From Bacillota bacterium (GTDB taxonomy: Bacteria; Bacillota; Clostridia; Lachnospirales; Lachnospiraceae): 47,920 bases of DNA. A model generated the notes under the pieces. It made no database searches. It was not told the origin of the DNA and saw only the letters and a list, made by a program, of their open reading frames with translations. Below are positions 15,807 through 24,473 of this stretch, piece by piece. The stretch covers positions 1-47,920 of the forward strand of contig JAEZMV010000010.1 in NCBI GenBank assembly GCA_023414875.1, given 5' to 3'. A program made the position numbers and the translations under genes. Every line of letters begins with the position of its first letter. Position 1 is the stretch's first letter.

Positions 15807-15841
15807 GAAAATAGCTCTATATTAATTTAATATAGAGCTAT
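15807..15841 (-). terminator. Palindromic terminator after the DUF3881-type gene
   Basis: ATAGCTCTATATTAA and its exact reverse complement meet around a single base (15811-15841), followed on the minus strand by TTTTC. It lies 21 bases after the stop of the upstream gene. Confidence 0.65.
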
Positions 15842-15862
15842 AAATCTTATTCCAGCTTAATT

Positions 15863-16756
15863 TTAGTCTTTCACCTGTTCGGAGAAGGCAATGCTTCCCT
15901 GCATCCATATATTTCCCTTAAATCGTCTTCCTGTTATCGGTTCACCAATTAAATCCTGCTTGTTAATACATAATCTGAAGTTGATATCATTACATACCAG
16001 CTGCAAATCATAGATTTCTTCCTTTGTCTGTGTATTCACAATCAAATTACTCTCCGTAATCGTTGCTATCACACTATAATTATCAGATTCTGATCCAAAC
16101 GGGATAAAGGAAGTATCCACGATGGAATATATATCTTCTTTTTTCGCTCTTCTCGATACCATCGCATAAGTATCGATATCATCTATTGTTAAGCTATCAA
16201 TTGCATCCTGGTTCCCTTTTTTCGCTTCAGCAATCAGATTATTACGATACTTCGTTTCTGCGCTGATATTACGCACCTGGACTTCATCCATTTCAATTGG
16301 CAGAAGTATCTTGCCTTCTAATGATAATGCGGCTAATGTAATGGGAAAGGGTGTAGTCATCGGCATATTCTGGTGCTTCTTCTCAAGAAATTCTATTACA
16401 TTCTGAAGATAAAAGATTAACGATACTCCTAATCTAAAATCATCGCACATCCCGGTATAGGCCTCTGCATCTACTCTTTTATTAATGCCTACTTCTTCTC
16501 TCGTACTTATATTCTGACCATTGATACAAGGAAAATAATGCTCCATATGAAATATGTTATCTTTATCTTTCTCTCCACGGATGGTGATCCCAATACCATC
16601 ACCGTACTCCAAAGTAAGCTCTGTCAGACTTTCTTCCTCATTAATTTGAATCGTACTCATTTTTGTAGGATTCTCTGTGATGGATTCCAAAAGTTTATTT
16701 AATTCTGCTCTATTATTAATGTTACTAAATCCGATTGCTCTTAAATAGCTATGCAT
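15863..16756 (-). CDS. DUF3881-type hypothetical protein
   Basis: 297 residues, soluble, no signal peptide or membrane segment. The N-terminus MHSYLRAIGFSNI and the overall layout match the DUF3881 family that I recall as widespread in Lachnospiraceae and of unknown function. The middle contains a PCINGQ segment and an EAYTGMCDDFRLGVSLIFYLQN helix. I start at the ATG giving MHSYLRAI, which has GTGAGAAG just before it; a start five codons earlier is possible. It lies on the strand of the HD-GYP gene but about 210 bases after it, with a single-gene terminator behind it. Confidence 0.75.
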   Translation of the reverse strand: MHSYLRAIGFSNINNRAELNKLLESITENPTKMSTIQINEEESLTELTLEYGDGIGITIRGEKDKDNIFHMEHYFPCINGQNISTREEVGINKRVDAEAYTGMCDDFRLGVSLIFYLQNVIEFLEKKHQNMPMTTPFPITLAALSLEGKILLPIEMDEVQVRNISAETKYRNNLIAEAKKGNQDAIDSLTIDDIDTYAMVSRRAKKEDIYSIVDTSFIPFGSESDNYSVIATITESNLIVNTQTKEEIYDLQLVCNDINFRLCINKQDLIGEPITGRRFKGNIWMQGSIAFSEQVKD

Positions 16757-16926
16757 TCTTCTCACTTCCATTCATTGCCCGTTAAACTTATTATATTCTA
16801 CGTTTCCCTGCTTGATTTCATGTAATAATTATTTATATCATATTTTGCATCAGCTGGCAAGAGCCCTTAATAAAACGGTCAAAAGGAAGTATGCATAATC
16901 AACGCTGATAGGATATTTTGAGAAGC

Positions 16927-16955
16927 TTATCCACATTTTTTGCAGAATATCCACC
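16927..16955. promoter_or_regulatory. DnaA box and a weaker second copy, remote from oriC
   Basis: TTATCCACA at 16927-16935 is a perfect DnaA box; ATATCCACC at 16947-16955 matches at seven of nine positions in the same orientation. They lie in the gap after the HD-GYP stop, about 17 kb from dnaA. Could be a titration site or chance. Confidence 0.4.
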
Positions 16956-16968
16956 GATTATACCGCAA

Positions 16969-18033
16969 TTACTCGGAGATCGTATCCGTAATAAATAACG
17001 TAAGCTCCTTTGTTAAGTCCTTTTCAACCCATTCGGATGGTTTATTTCCTTCTTTATTTTTTATAATACGAATAACCGGCCTGGTTGGGCACTGTACATT
17101 TTGTCGTAATACAATTCCTGTCTCACCTTGATTGGTCAATATAAGAGAACCGGTTGGATAGGCTGCAACCGAATCCACAAATGCTTTAACAACTTTAAAA
17201 TCAAACAGTCTACCGGCTTGGCTAACTATGTAGTCAATCGCATCATGAACCTTCATTTTATTTGTTAAATTTCCGTATACCTTACTGTCAAAATCATCAC
17301 AGACAGCAGCTATCCGACTTCCAATTCTTATACGATCCTTCTTTAAATGAAATGGATATCCTGTTCCGTCCAGTCTCTCATGATGACTGATAATAATATC
17401 TTTTGCTGTCGGAGATAGCCAGTCCATCTTTTCTACAGCAGAATACCCATATATAATATGCTTTTTTATTTCTTTCAATTCTTTTTCCGAACAATCTTCA
17501 ATTTTTAAATCATGATAATCAATTGTAATATAAGTGAATCCGATATCATGTAAAAGGCATCCTATTGCTATATCTCTTATTTTAGCTTTTGTCAGCTTAA
17601 GTTTAAAAGCCAAAATAACTGAAAGAGCACATACATTTAATGAATGAGAGTAAGTACTATCACTTTTCTCACGGATACTGGATAAGTTATAAATTACCAT
17701 TGGCTCCATCATAATATCATAAATAATCTCATCTGCGATCTGTTTAATCTCTTCCAGGTCAGAATTATTATGATAGGAATACTTTAATAGAATATCTCTT
17801 ACTGCATCCTGGCACTGTTCTTTTATCTGTAATTCCAGACTATTTGTTAAATTTACACCCTGGGCAATTTCATCCTCAACATAGATATACTCAATATCCA
17901 ATTCCTTTAGTCTGCTTATATACTCTTTTTTTATAACCGATCCGGCTGTCATTAAAACAGATTCATTTCTATTAAAGATATCTTTAGCAAGTAATTCATC
18001 TCCTCTAACCGAATCTAATGAGATAATTCTCAT
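16969..18033 (-). CDS. HD-GYP domain protein (probable cyclic-di-GMP phosphodiesterase)
   Basis: 354 residues, soluble. Residues 1-65 form a small N-terminal module (MRIISLDSVRGDELLAKDI) typical of stand-alone HD-GYP proteins; the catalytic domain runs from about 120 to 300. Metal ligands are intact: His130, His162-Asp163 in LLHDIGF, and HH 217-218 followed by GTGYP at 223-227. The hallmark is HD plus GYP, which in known members hydrolyses c-di-GMP to GMP or pGpG. Substrate and signalling partner are not given by the context: no GGDEF gene is nearby. No receiver or membrane domain is attached. Confidence 0.9.
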   Translation of the reverse strand: MRIISLDSVRGDELLAKDIFNRNESVLMTAGSVIKKEYISRLKELDIEYIYVEDEIAQGVNLTNSLELQIKEQCQDAVRDILLKYSYHNNSDLEEIKQIADEIIYDIMMEPMVIYNLSSIREKSDSTYSHSLNVCALSVILAFKLKLTKAKIRDIAIGCLLHDIGFTYITIDYHDLKIEDCSEKELKEIKKHIIYGYSAVEKMDWLSPTAKDIIISHHERLDGTGYPFHLKKDRIRIGSRIAAVCDDFDSKVYGNLTNKMKVHDAIDYIVSQAGRLFDFKVVKAFVDSVAAYPTGSLILTNQGETGIVLRQNVQCPTRPVIRIIKNKEGNKPSEWVEKDLTKELTLFITDTISE

Positions 18034-18268
18034 TTTAATCCCCTTCCATGGAAAGCATTCTTCAGTTACTATTATATTCTAATATTATATTATTATTTAC
18101 AATCGTACTTAGGGACTAGGAATAATTCAGCCCCCTTTTTTGGTTAAATGCTCCAATTTATTTTAATATGTTTAGAAAATTTTATTCATCATATACTATA
18201 TTTTATGAAACTACAATACTTATTGTATATATTTCATACTTTTTTTATGATTAGTGAAAAATTTTTGA

Positions 18269-18286
18269 TTGTTATTTTTTTAACAA
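18269..18286 (+). promoter_or_regulatory. Rex operator 1 of adhE
   Basis: TTGTTATTTTTTTAACAA matches the clostridial Rex consensus TTGTTAANNNNTTAACAA at all but one fixed position. It ends six bases before the -35 of the adhE promoter. Confidence 0.75.
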
Positions 18287-18291
18287 TTATA

Positions 18292-18320
18292 TTTACAAAT
18301 GATTTTTTTTCTGTTATATT
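18292..18320 (+). promoter_or_regulatory. Promoter of adhE
   Basis: TTTACA (18292-18297), a 17-base spacer, TATATT (18315-18320), one mismatch in each hexamer. It lies between two Rex-like operators. Confidence 0.75.
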
Positions 18321-18335
18321 CATCTCATAACCATT

Positions 18336-18353
18336 ATGTTAATTATTTAACAA
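18336..18353 (+). promoter_or_regulatory. Rex operator 2 of adhE
   Basis: ATGTTAATTATTTAACAA matches TTGTTAANNNNTTAACAA at all but the first base. It lies about ten bases after the predicted transcription start and ends just before AAGGAGG of adhE. Confidence 0.78.
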
Positions 18354-18372
18354 TAAAAAGGAGGAATTATAT

Positions 18373-20994
18373 ATGAACAAGACCACTCAACAACCTACTC
18401 CTAAGGAGCATGTTGACGACTTAGTAAAAAATGCACTTCTCGCATTAGATGAGTTTTTATCCTTAGATCAAGAGACAATTGATAACATCGTTCATGAAAT
18501 GGCTTTAGCAGGACTTGCAAAGCAACAGACCCTTGCTAAAATGGCTATAGAAGAAACTAATAGAGGTATTTATGAAGATAAAATCACAAAAAATATCTTT
18601 GCTACCGAATATGTTTGGCATTCCATCAAATATCAAAAGACCGTTGGAATTATAGAAGATAATGAAGAAGAAGATTATATGATCGTGGCTGAGCCGGTTG
18701 GAATCGTCGCAGGTGTAACTCCGGTTACCAATCCTACTTCAACTACCATGTTTAAATGTTTAACCTGTATTAAGACCAGAAACCCTATCATCTTCGGTTT
18801 CCATCCCAGCTCACAACAGTGTTCCAAAGAAGCTGCTAAAACTCTTTATGAGGCAGCTGTTAAGGCAGGCGCACCAAAGAATTGTATTCAGTGGATTGAA
18901 TATCCGTCAATCGATGCCACAAGAGAATTAATGAATCACCCGGACGTTTCCATGATCCTTGCCACCGGTGGCTCCGGTATGGTTAAGCAGGCTTATTCCT
19001 GTGGTAAACCGGCACTCGGCGTAGGTCCTGGAAATGTACCTTGCTTTATTGAAAAGACCGCTAACCTAAAACGTGCCGTAAATGACTTGGTATTATCCAA
19101 ATCCTTTGACCACGGAATGATTTGCGCATCTGAGCAGGCTGCAATAATCGAAGCACCGATTTATGCAGAGGTTGTAGATTTAATGAAGAAAGCAGGATGT
19201 TATTTTGCTACAAAGGAAGAGATCAAGCTTCTTGAGCCTATTGTAATCAACGCAAATACCGGAGCAGTAAATCCTGCTATCGTTGGTCAACCGCCTGTTG
19301 CTATCGCTGCCTTAGCGGGAATTACAATCCCTGTAAGCACAAAGATATTATGTACCGAATTAGATGGTGTTGGTCCGGAATATCCATTATCAAAAGAAAA
19401 ATTGTCACCCGTGCTTGCGGTTATTAAAGCAAAGGATTTAGAAAGCGGCTATCAGCTTTGTGAGAAAATGATCGATCTCGGCGGTTTAGGACACTCCTCC
19501 GTAATTCATTCTTCGGATGATAAAGTAATAAAGACCTTCTCAGCAAGAATGAGAACCGGCCGAATCCTTGTTAATTCTCCTTCTACTCATGGAGCAATCG
19601 GTGATTTATATAATACCAATATGCCATCTCTTACTTTGGGCTGCGGTTCCTATGGTGGTAATTCAACAACGCATAACGTATCTGCAGTAGATTTGGTAAA
19701 TTATAAGCGCGTTGCTAAGAGGAGGGTTAATATGCAATGGTTTAAGGTTCCGAGTAAAATATATTTTGAATCCGGTTCAACCGCATATTTAGCTAAAATG
19801 CCTAATATAACAAAAGCTTTCATCGTAACTGATCCATCCATGACCCAGTTGGGTTATGTTAGTAAGGTTTTGTATCAATTAAGAAAACGTCCGGATTATG
19901 TACACTGTGAAATTTTCGATCAGGTTGAGCCAGATCCAAGCCTTGATACTATCCTTAAGGGCGTTGAAGAAATGAAGAAATTTAAACCTGATGTTATCAT
20001 CGCCTTAGGTGGTGGTTCAGCAATTGATGCAGCAAAGGGTATGTGGTTATTCTTTGAAGACCCCGATGCAGACTTTAAGAATATGTCCTTAAAATTCTTA
20101 GATATCCGTAAGCGTACTTACAAGTTCCCAGCCTTGGGTAAAAAAGCACAATTTGTTGCAATTCCAACAACCTCCGGTACCGGATCAGAAGTAACCTCCT
20201 TTGCAGTTATATCAGATAAAAATGAAAACAAGAAATATCCTTTAGCAGATTATGAGTTGACACCTGATGTTGCAATTATCGATCCTGATTTTGTAATGAG
20301 CGTTCCTAAGAAGTCTACCGCATGGACGGGTATGGATGTATTAACTCATGCCATTGAAGCCTATATTTCCATCGTAGCTTCTGATTATACCGATGCCTTA
20401 GCTATACATGCAATTGACTTAGTATTCAAATACTTGAAAGAGTCTTACGATAAGGGAGCCGACAGCCCCATCGCCCGTGAGAAGATGCACAATGCTTCTA
20501 CAATCGCCGGTATGGCCTTCACCAATGCTTTCCTCGGTATTAATCACTCCTTAGCACATAAGCTTGGTGGCGAATATCATATTCCTCACGGTTGTGCCAA
20601 TGCAATTTTATTACCTCATGTAGTGCGTTATAACGGTGTTGATTGCCCTACTAAATTTACCTCCTTCCCGAAATATGAGAGTTATATTGTGGGAGATAAA
20701 ATCTTTGAGTTAATGAAGAAACTTGGTAAAAACCCGAAAAATAATGCAGAAGCTGTAGAGCAGTTAGCTAAGGATATAGAAGAACTTAATCGTCACTTAG
20801 GAATACCAGCTACCTTAAAAGAGTATGGTATTGATGAAAAAGATTTCCTTAATAAAGTTACTCCTTTAGCAGATCTTGCTTTCGGTGATCAGTGTACAAC
20901 AGCTAATCCTAGACTTCCTCTCGTCTCTGAATTAGAAGATCTATACCTAACAGCTTATTATGGTAAAGGAAATGTACCTAAGAAACGTAAGTAA
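18373..20994 (+). CDS. adhE: Bifunctional acetaldehyde-CoA/alcohol dehydrogenase
   Basis: 873 residues, full-length AdhE. Reduces acetyl-CoA to acetaldehyde and then to ethanol, regenerating two NAD+; this is the main ethanol branch of fermentation. The N-terminal CoA-acylating aldehyde dehydrogenase (about 1-440) has catalytic Cys251 in SFDHGMICASEQ; the C-terminal iron-dependent alcohol dehydrogenase (about 455-870) has the NAD-binding ALGGGSAIDAAK and the metal-binding His residues in NAFLGINHSLAHKLGGEYHIPHG. Enzymes of this type form spirosome filaments. Two Rex boxes at the promoter point to induction when NADH/NAD+ is high. Monocistronic, ends in a terminator, and is transcribed head-on to the fork from oriC. 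Confidence 0.97.
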   Translation: MNKTTQQPTPKEHVDDLVKNALLALDEFLSLDQETIDNIVHEMALAGLAKQQTLAKMAIEETNRGIYEDKITKNIFATEYVWHSIKYQKTVGIIEDNEEEDYMIVAEPVGIVAGVTPVTNPTSTTMFKCLTCIKTRNPIIFGFHPSSQQCSKEAAKTLYEAAVKAGAPKNCIQWIEYPSIDATRELMNHPDVSMILATGGSGMVKQAYSCGKPALGVGPGNVPCFIEKTANLKRAVNDLVLSKSFDHGMICASEQAAIIEAPIYAEVVDLMKKAGCYFATKEEIKLLEPIVINANTGAVNPAIVGQPPVAIAALAGITIPVSTKILCTELDGVGPEYPLSKEKLSPVLAVIKAKDLESGYQLCEKMIDLGGLGHSSVIHSSDDKVIKTFSARMRTGRILVNSPSTHGAIGDLYNTNMPSLTLGCGSYGGNSTTHNVSAVDLVNYKRVAKRRVNMQWFKVPSKIYFESGSTAYLAKMPNITKAFIVTDPSMTQLGYVSKVLYQLRKRPDYVHCEIFDQVEPDPSLDTILKGVEEMKKFKPDVIIALGGGSAIDAAKGMWLFFEDPDADFKNMSLKFLDIRKRTYKFPALGKKAQFVAIPTTSGTGSEVTSFAVISDKNENKKYPLADYELTPDVAIIDPDFVMSVPKKSTAWTGMDVLTHAIEAYISIVASDYTDALAIHAIDLVFKYLKESYDKGADSPIAREKMHNASTIAGMAFTNAFLGINHSLAHKLGGEYHIPHGCANAILLPHVVRYNGVDCPTKFTSFPKYESYIVGDKIFELMKKLGKNPKNNAEAVEQLAKDIEELNRHLGIPATLKEYGIDEKDFLNKVTPLADLAFGDQCTTANPRLPLVSELEDLYLTAYYGKGNVPKKRK

Positions 20995-21055
20995 GTATTA
21001 AGATTACCTACTAGATAATTTAATAATTATAGAATTATTCGGTAGTATATATAAT

Positions 21056-21091
21056 AAAGCTCGCAGTATCGGTTATCCGGCTGCGAGCTTT
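21056..21091 (+). terminator. Terminator of adhE
   Basis: AAAGCTCGCAG (21056-21066) pairs with CTGCGAGCTTT (21081-21091), with a T-rich tail after it. The A-run before it may let it also stop transcription from the DUF4446 gene on the other strand. Confidence 0.8.
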
Positions 21092-21132
21092 CATTTATTC
21101 TATATAAGGGATGTATCATCCTTAGAATTCGT

Positions 21133-21645
21133 TTATTCCATAAAGTTATTACTATTAAGTGCCTGATTTAAGGCCTTTTTTTCATCCTCAGAAAGCTCAA
21201 GAAAGGACTCCCCTTTTATTATTTCCTTCAAATAAGTATAACAACCTTCTCGACTGCTATGTACTGAGTTAATAAGAATACCATTATTATTCTTATCCAG
21301 TAATGCTACTACAAAGCTAAGCTTTCCTCCCATTTCCTTAAAGGCATCATACTTCACTACACCTACCTTTTGATAAGCAATTAGAAGATTTTCTTTTACT
21401 TTTGCAAGCTCTTCGTTCAGTTTTTTGGTATTTATTTTTAATGTATCAATATCTGAGAATCGTGTTATAACCTGTTCTTCCAGATTTACTCCACTACCAC
21501 CTGTCATAAACTTTTTATACTTTTTGTTCAGCTTATTCTGTTTAATGGTTATAATTATTACTATTATTAAAAGAAGCAGTGAGAGAGCTGCTAATCCCAG
21601 AATAAAATATTCTGAGTTGTTTTTTACTAGTTCTGTTATGTTCAT
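21133..21645 (-). CDS. DUF4446 family membrane protein
   Basis: 170 residues. One N-terminal membrane helix (about 15-35, very rich in Leu/Ile), then a short coiled coil and a compact C-terminal domain containing KVGVVKYDAFKEMGGKLSFVVALLD and the segment GILINSVHSREG-like, as in DUF4446 proteins. Such genes sit next to parAB in many clostridia; their function is not known to me. I start at the ATG giving MNITELV because GGAGG lies eight bases upstream. It follows parB on the same strand by about 55 bases and is probably cotranscribed with it. Confidence 0.85.
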   Translation of the reverse strand: MNITELVKNNSEYFILGLAALSLLLLIIVIIITIKQNKLNKKYKKFMTGGSGVNLEEQVITRFSDIDTLKINTKKLNEELAKVKENLLIAYQKVGVVKYDAFKEMGGKLSFVVALLDKNNNGILINSVHSSREGCYTYLKEIIKGESFLELSEDEKKALNQALNSNNFME

Positions 21646-21700
21646 AATCCGTTCCTCCATTTGTATTTTATGATATACATATTTTTACATTAGTAATTTC

Positions 21701-22582
21701 CTATACTATAGATTCAAATAAATCAATAATCCGCTCCAATTCTTCGTTTGAATAGTACTCAATTTCTATGGAACCTTTATTTTTCTGTTTCTTGTGTATT
21801 GAAACCTTAGTACCTATGATATTACGGATTTTATTCTCTAAATCTCGATATATAAATTCATCCTCGATCGTTACCGCTGCTTCTTCTTTCTGTGGTTTCT
21901 CCTTTAACATCTGTTTAACTAGCTTTTCGGTCTCTCTAACACTTAATTTTTCATCAAATATTTTACATGCAATATTATATTGCATATCGTTGTTATCAAT
22001 TGACAGTAAAGTCCGTGCGTGTCCACTGGACAGCATTTCGTCAATCAACATTTGTTGTACTCGCTCATCCAGCTTTAATAATCTCATTGAATTCGTAACT
22101 GCAGCCCTGCTCTTTGAGACTCTCTCCGCCACTTCATCTTGTTTTAAATGAAACTCTTGAATCAATCTATGGTATGTTTGGGCCTCTTCAATCGGATTTA
22201 AATCCTCTCGTTGAATATTCTCAATCAATGCAATTTCTACTATTTCCTGAGGACTATAATCCTTTATAATTGCAGGAACTTCCTTAAGTCCAGCAATTCT
22301 AGCTGCACGCCATCTTCTTTCTCCAGCTATTATTTCATAGTATTTATCCCTTTTCTGCAATAATAACGGCTGAATAATTCCATACTGCTTAATTGAATCC
22401 GCCAACTCCTGAAGCGCATCTTCATCAAATTTTCTTCGTGGTTGTGATTTATTTGGTTCAATATCACTTATATGTATAAATGTTTCACGTGAAACATTCT
22501 CTTTTATATCACCAGTATTTTCAATGATTTGTTCTGGAATCATGATATCAAGGCCTTTTCCTAAACCCTTCTTTACAGCCAT
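21701..22582 (-). CDS. parB: Chromosome partitioning protein ParB (Spo0J)
   Basis: 293 residues. Binds parS and spreads as a CTP-dependent clamp to load SMC and help segregate origins. N-terminal ParA-interacting segment KKGLGKGLD; the ParB/Srx CTPase domain with GERRWRAARIAGL at about 90-105; a helix-turn-helix region with SKSRAAVTNSMRLLKL; and a C-terminal dimerisation domain. A parS site lies inside the gene itself (22481-22496), as in several Firmicutes. It starts 54 bases after parA on the same strand. Confidence 0.96.
   Translation of the reverse strand: MAVKKGLGKGLDIMIPEQIIENTGDIKENVSRETFIHISDIEPNKSQPRRKFDEDALQELADSIKQYGIIQPLLLQKRDKYYEIIAGERRWRAARIAGLKEVPAIIKDYSPQEIVEIALIENIQREDLNPIEEAQTYHRLIQEFHLKQDEVAERVSKSRAAVTNSMRLLKLDERVQQMLIDEMLSSGHARTLLSIDNNDMQYNIACKIFDEKLSVRETEKLVKQMLKEKPQKEEAAVTIEDEFIYRDLENKIRNIIGTKVSIHKKQKNKGSIEIEYYSNEELERIIDLFESIV
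22481..22496 (+). promoter_or_regulatory. parS site 1 (inside parB)
   Basis: TGTTTCACGTGAAACA, a perfect 16-base parS palindrome, extended by one more matching base pair on each side. It codes for part of the N-terminal region of ParB. Confidence 0.97.
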
Positions 22583-22636
22583 ATATATCCTCCTTATATA
22601 TTTTAATATCTTACAAATAAAATCAAATTGTTTATA

Positions 22637-23455
22637 TTACTTTCTATTTCTATACTTAATTTCACCAATTTCGTTTTTTGCATAAGCTTCCGACTCATCC
22701 TTTTCTATCACTTCAGATGCTAATTGACGATATCCATCAGCTCCCGCGGATTTAGGATCGTACAAATTAATTGGCAGACCATGGCTTGGAGCCTCCGCTA
22801 GTCGAACATTTCTCGGAATAATTGTTTTATAAATGTTTTGCTTTAAATTACTTTTTACATTTTCAACTACTTGAAGAGAAAGATTAGTCCTTGCATCAAA
22901 CATAGTAAAGACTACACCTTCCATTTCTAGTTTTGGATTGAGTCGTTGTTTTACTAAGTTTATAGTATGCATTAATTGAGTAAGTCCCTCTAAAGCATAG
23001 AATTCACATTGGATTGGTACAAGAACAGTATCTGCTGTTGTCATAGCGTTTACAGTTAATGTATTGAGTGATGGTGGACAGTCAATAATAATAAAATCGT
23101 ACTCTTCACGTATTTTCTCTACTTCTTTCTTTAATATGTATTCTCTTCCTTCAACCCCAATTAACTCTATTTCTGCCCCGGCCAGGTTAACACTTGAAGG
23201 AAGTATATCGAGATTTTTGATTGGTGTATGTAGCCTGCATTCTTCTAAAGTACATTCACCAATTATCATTTGATAAATTGTATTTGTTAATTTATTCTTC
23301 TCAATACCTAATCCACTAGAGGTGTTTCCTTGGGGATCAATATCAATAGCCAGAACTTTTCTGTTCTTTTCTGCTAAACATGCAGACAAGTTAATTGCGG
23401 TTGTAGTTTTTCCAACACCGCCTTTTTGATTTGCTATTGCGATAATTCTTGCCAT
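22637..23455 (-). CDS. parA: Chromosome partitioning ATPase ParA (Soj)
   Basis: 272 residues. Deviant Walker A KGGVGKTTTAINL near the N-terminus, Walker A' in VLAIDIDPQGN and Walker B in DFIIIDCPPSL. It works with ParB on origin segregation and in Bacillus also regulates DnaA. I start at the ATG giving MARIIAIANQKGG; a longer reading adds 29 residues that no ParA has and that lack a ribosome-binding site. GGAGG lies 12 bases before the chosen start, with a nearer TGGAG. Confidence 0.95.
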   Translation of the reverse strand: MARIIAIANQKGGVGKTTTAINLSACLAEKNRKVLAIDIDPQGNTSSGLGIEKNKLTNTIYQMIIGECTLEECRLHTPIKNLDILPSSVNLAGAEIELIGVEGREYILKKEVEKIREEYDFIIIDCPPSLNTLTVNAMTTADTVLVPIQCEFYALEGLTQLMHTINLVKQRLNPKLEMEGVVFTMFDARTNLSLQVVENVKSNLKQNIYKTIIPRNVRLAEAPSHGLPINLYDPKSAGADGYRQLASEVIEKDESEAYAKNEIGEIKYRNRK

Positions 23456-23668
23456 ATAACTCCATCCTCCCAGAGCTTCTTTATGAATCCTTTGTGAATC
23501 ACATATTATTTGCCCAATAACCATAAAACTTACATAAAACATATTATAGCATCATTTTGTGATTATATCTATAAAATTATAAAACTTTTGTAGCATAAAT
23601 TTACTAAATATTAATATTTACTAGATTACTCTTTAAAAAGAATATAGATATAACTAATTTGTCAATAA

Positions 23669-23684
23669 TGTTTCACGTGAAACA
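23669..23684 (+). promoter_or_regulatory. parS site 2
   Basis: TGTTTCACGTGAAACA, perfect, in the spacer upstream of parA. Confidence 0.97.
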
Positions 23685-23784
23685 CTATTAATCTATATGT
23701 CAAGTAAGTACTTGGACAGATATGACGAATGCTATTTATTTGTATGGCTTTTGACACCCTAATCCTAATAAATAAAAAACGAAA

Positions 23785-23800
23785 TGTTTCACGTGAAACA
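23785..23800 (+). promoter_or_regulatory. parS site 3
   Basis: TGTTTCACGTGAAACA, perfect, 100 bases from site 2 and 20 bases from the stop of the adjacent response-regulator gene. The rest of the 364-base spacer between parA and that gene is AT-rich and shows no gene. Confidence 0.97.
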
Positions 23801-23819
23801 TTCCGCTATATCACATACA

Positions 23820-24473
23820 TTAAAATATATCAACAAAATTATTTCTAATTGCATATACGGCTGCCTGTGTTCGATCAGATACATCTATCTTCTTAAATAT
23901 ATTAGACACATGATTTTTTACTGTCTTCTCACTGATGGCTAGCATATATGCTATTTCTTTATTGAATAAGCCTTCCGCTAATAATTTTAAAACTTCAATC
24001 TCTCTCTTTGTTAATGAATCATCAATGTTATTCAAAGAGTTGTTCTTCTCTTCCATTTTTATTTTTAGTTGCGGTGATAGCTCAGGCTGAATAAATACTT
24101 CTCCATTATATACACAGTTAATTGCCTTCTTCAACAAAGTTGAATCTGAATCCTTCAAAACATATCCGTCTACTCCTATCTCAACTGCTCTCATCAAATA
24201 CTCGACTTCATTATGAATGGTTAATATTAAAACCTTCACATCAATTTTTGATTCTTTAATATATTGTAAAACCTGAAGTCCATTCATGTTTGGCATATTA
24301 ATGTCTAAAAGCAGAACATCTGTTTGCTTTTCATCCAATAAGTCTATACATTGCTTTCCGTTATTTGCTTCACAACTAACTACGATATCTCCATCTAATT
24401 CTAATAATTGCTTTATCCCTTCTCTTACCATTGAATGATCGTCTGCTATCATTATATGAATCGGCCTACTCAT
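23820..24473 (-). CDS. NarL/DegU-type response regulator
   Basis: 217 residues. Receiver domain with ADDH near the N-terminus, phospho-acceptor Asp57 in LLLDINMPNMNG and the conserved Lys in KDSD. The C-terminal LuxR-type helix-turn-helix (about 150-215) reads LTKREIEVLKLLAEGLFNKEIA and then SEKTVKNHVSNIFKKI. Its start lies inside the partner kinase gene (8-base overlap). The layout is like DegSU of Bacillus, but the regulon cannot be read here. The pair lies between parA and rsmG, a place usually occupied only by housekeeping genes. Confidence 0.9.
   Translation of the reverse strand: MSRPIHIMIADDHSMVREGIKQLLELDGDIVVSCEANNGKQCIDLLDEKQTDVLLLDINMPNMNGLQVLQYIKESKIDVKVLILTIHNEVEYLMRAVEIGVDGYVLKDSDSTLLKKAINCVYNGEVFIQPELSPQLKIKMEEKNNSLNNIDDSLTKREIEVLKLLAEGLFNKEIAYMLAISEKTVKNHVSNIFKKIDVSDRTQAAVYAIRNNFVDIF

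Noticed and set aside
18148..18330. 60-residue reading upstream of adhE
   Set aside because: Covers the adhE promoter and Rex sites, extreme Phe/Ile content, no ribosome-binding site.
23456..23542. N-terminal extension of ParA by 29 residues
   Set aside because: No ribosome-binding site and no similarity to ParA N-termini; the internal ATG has a proper site.
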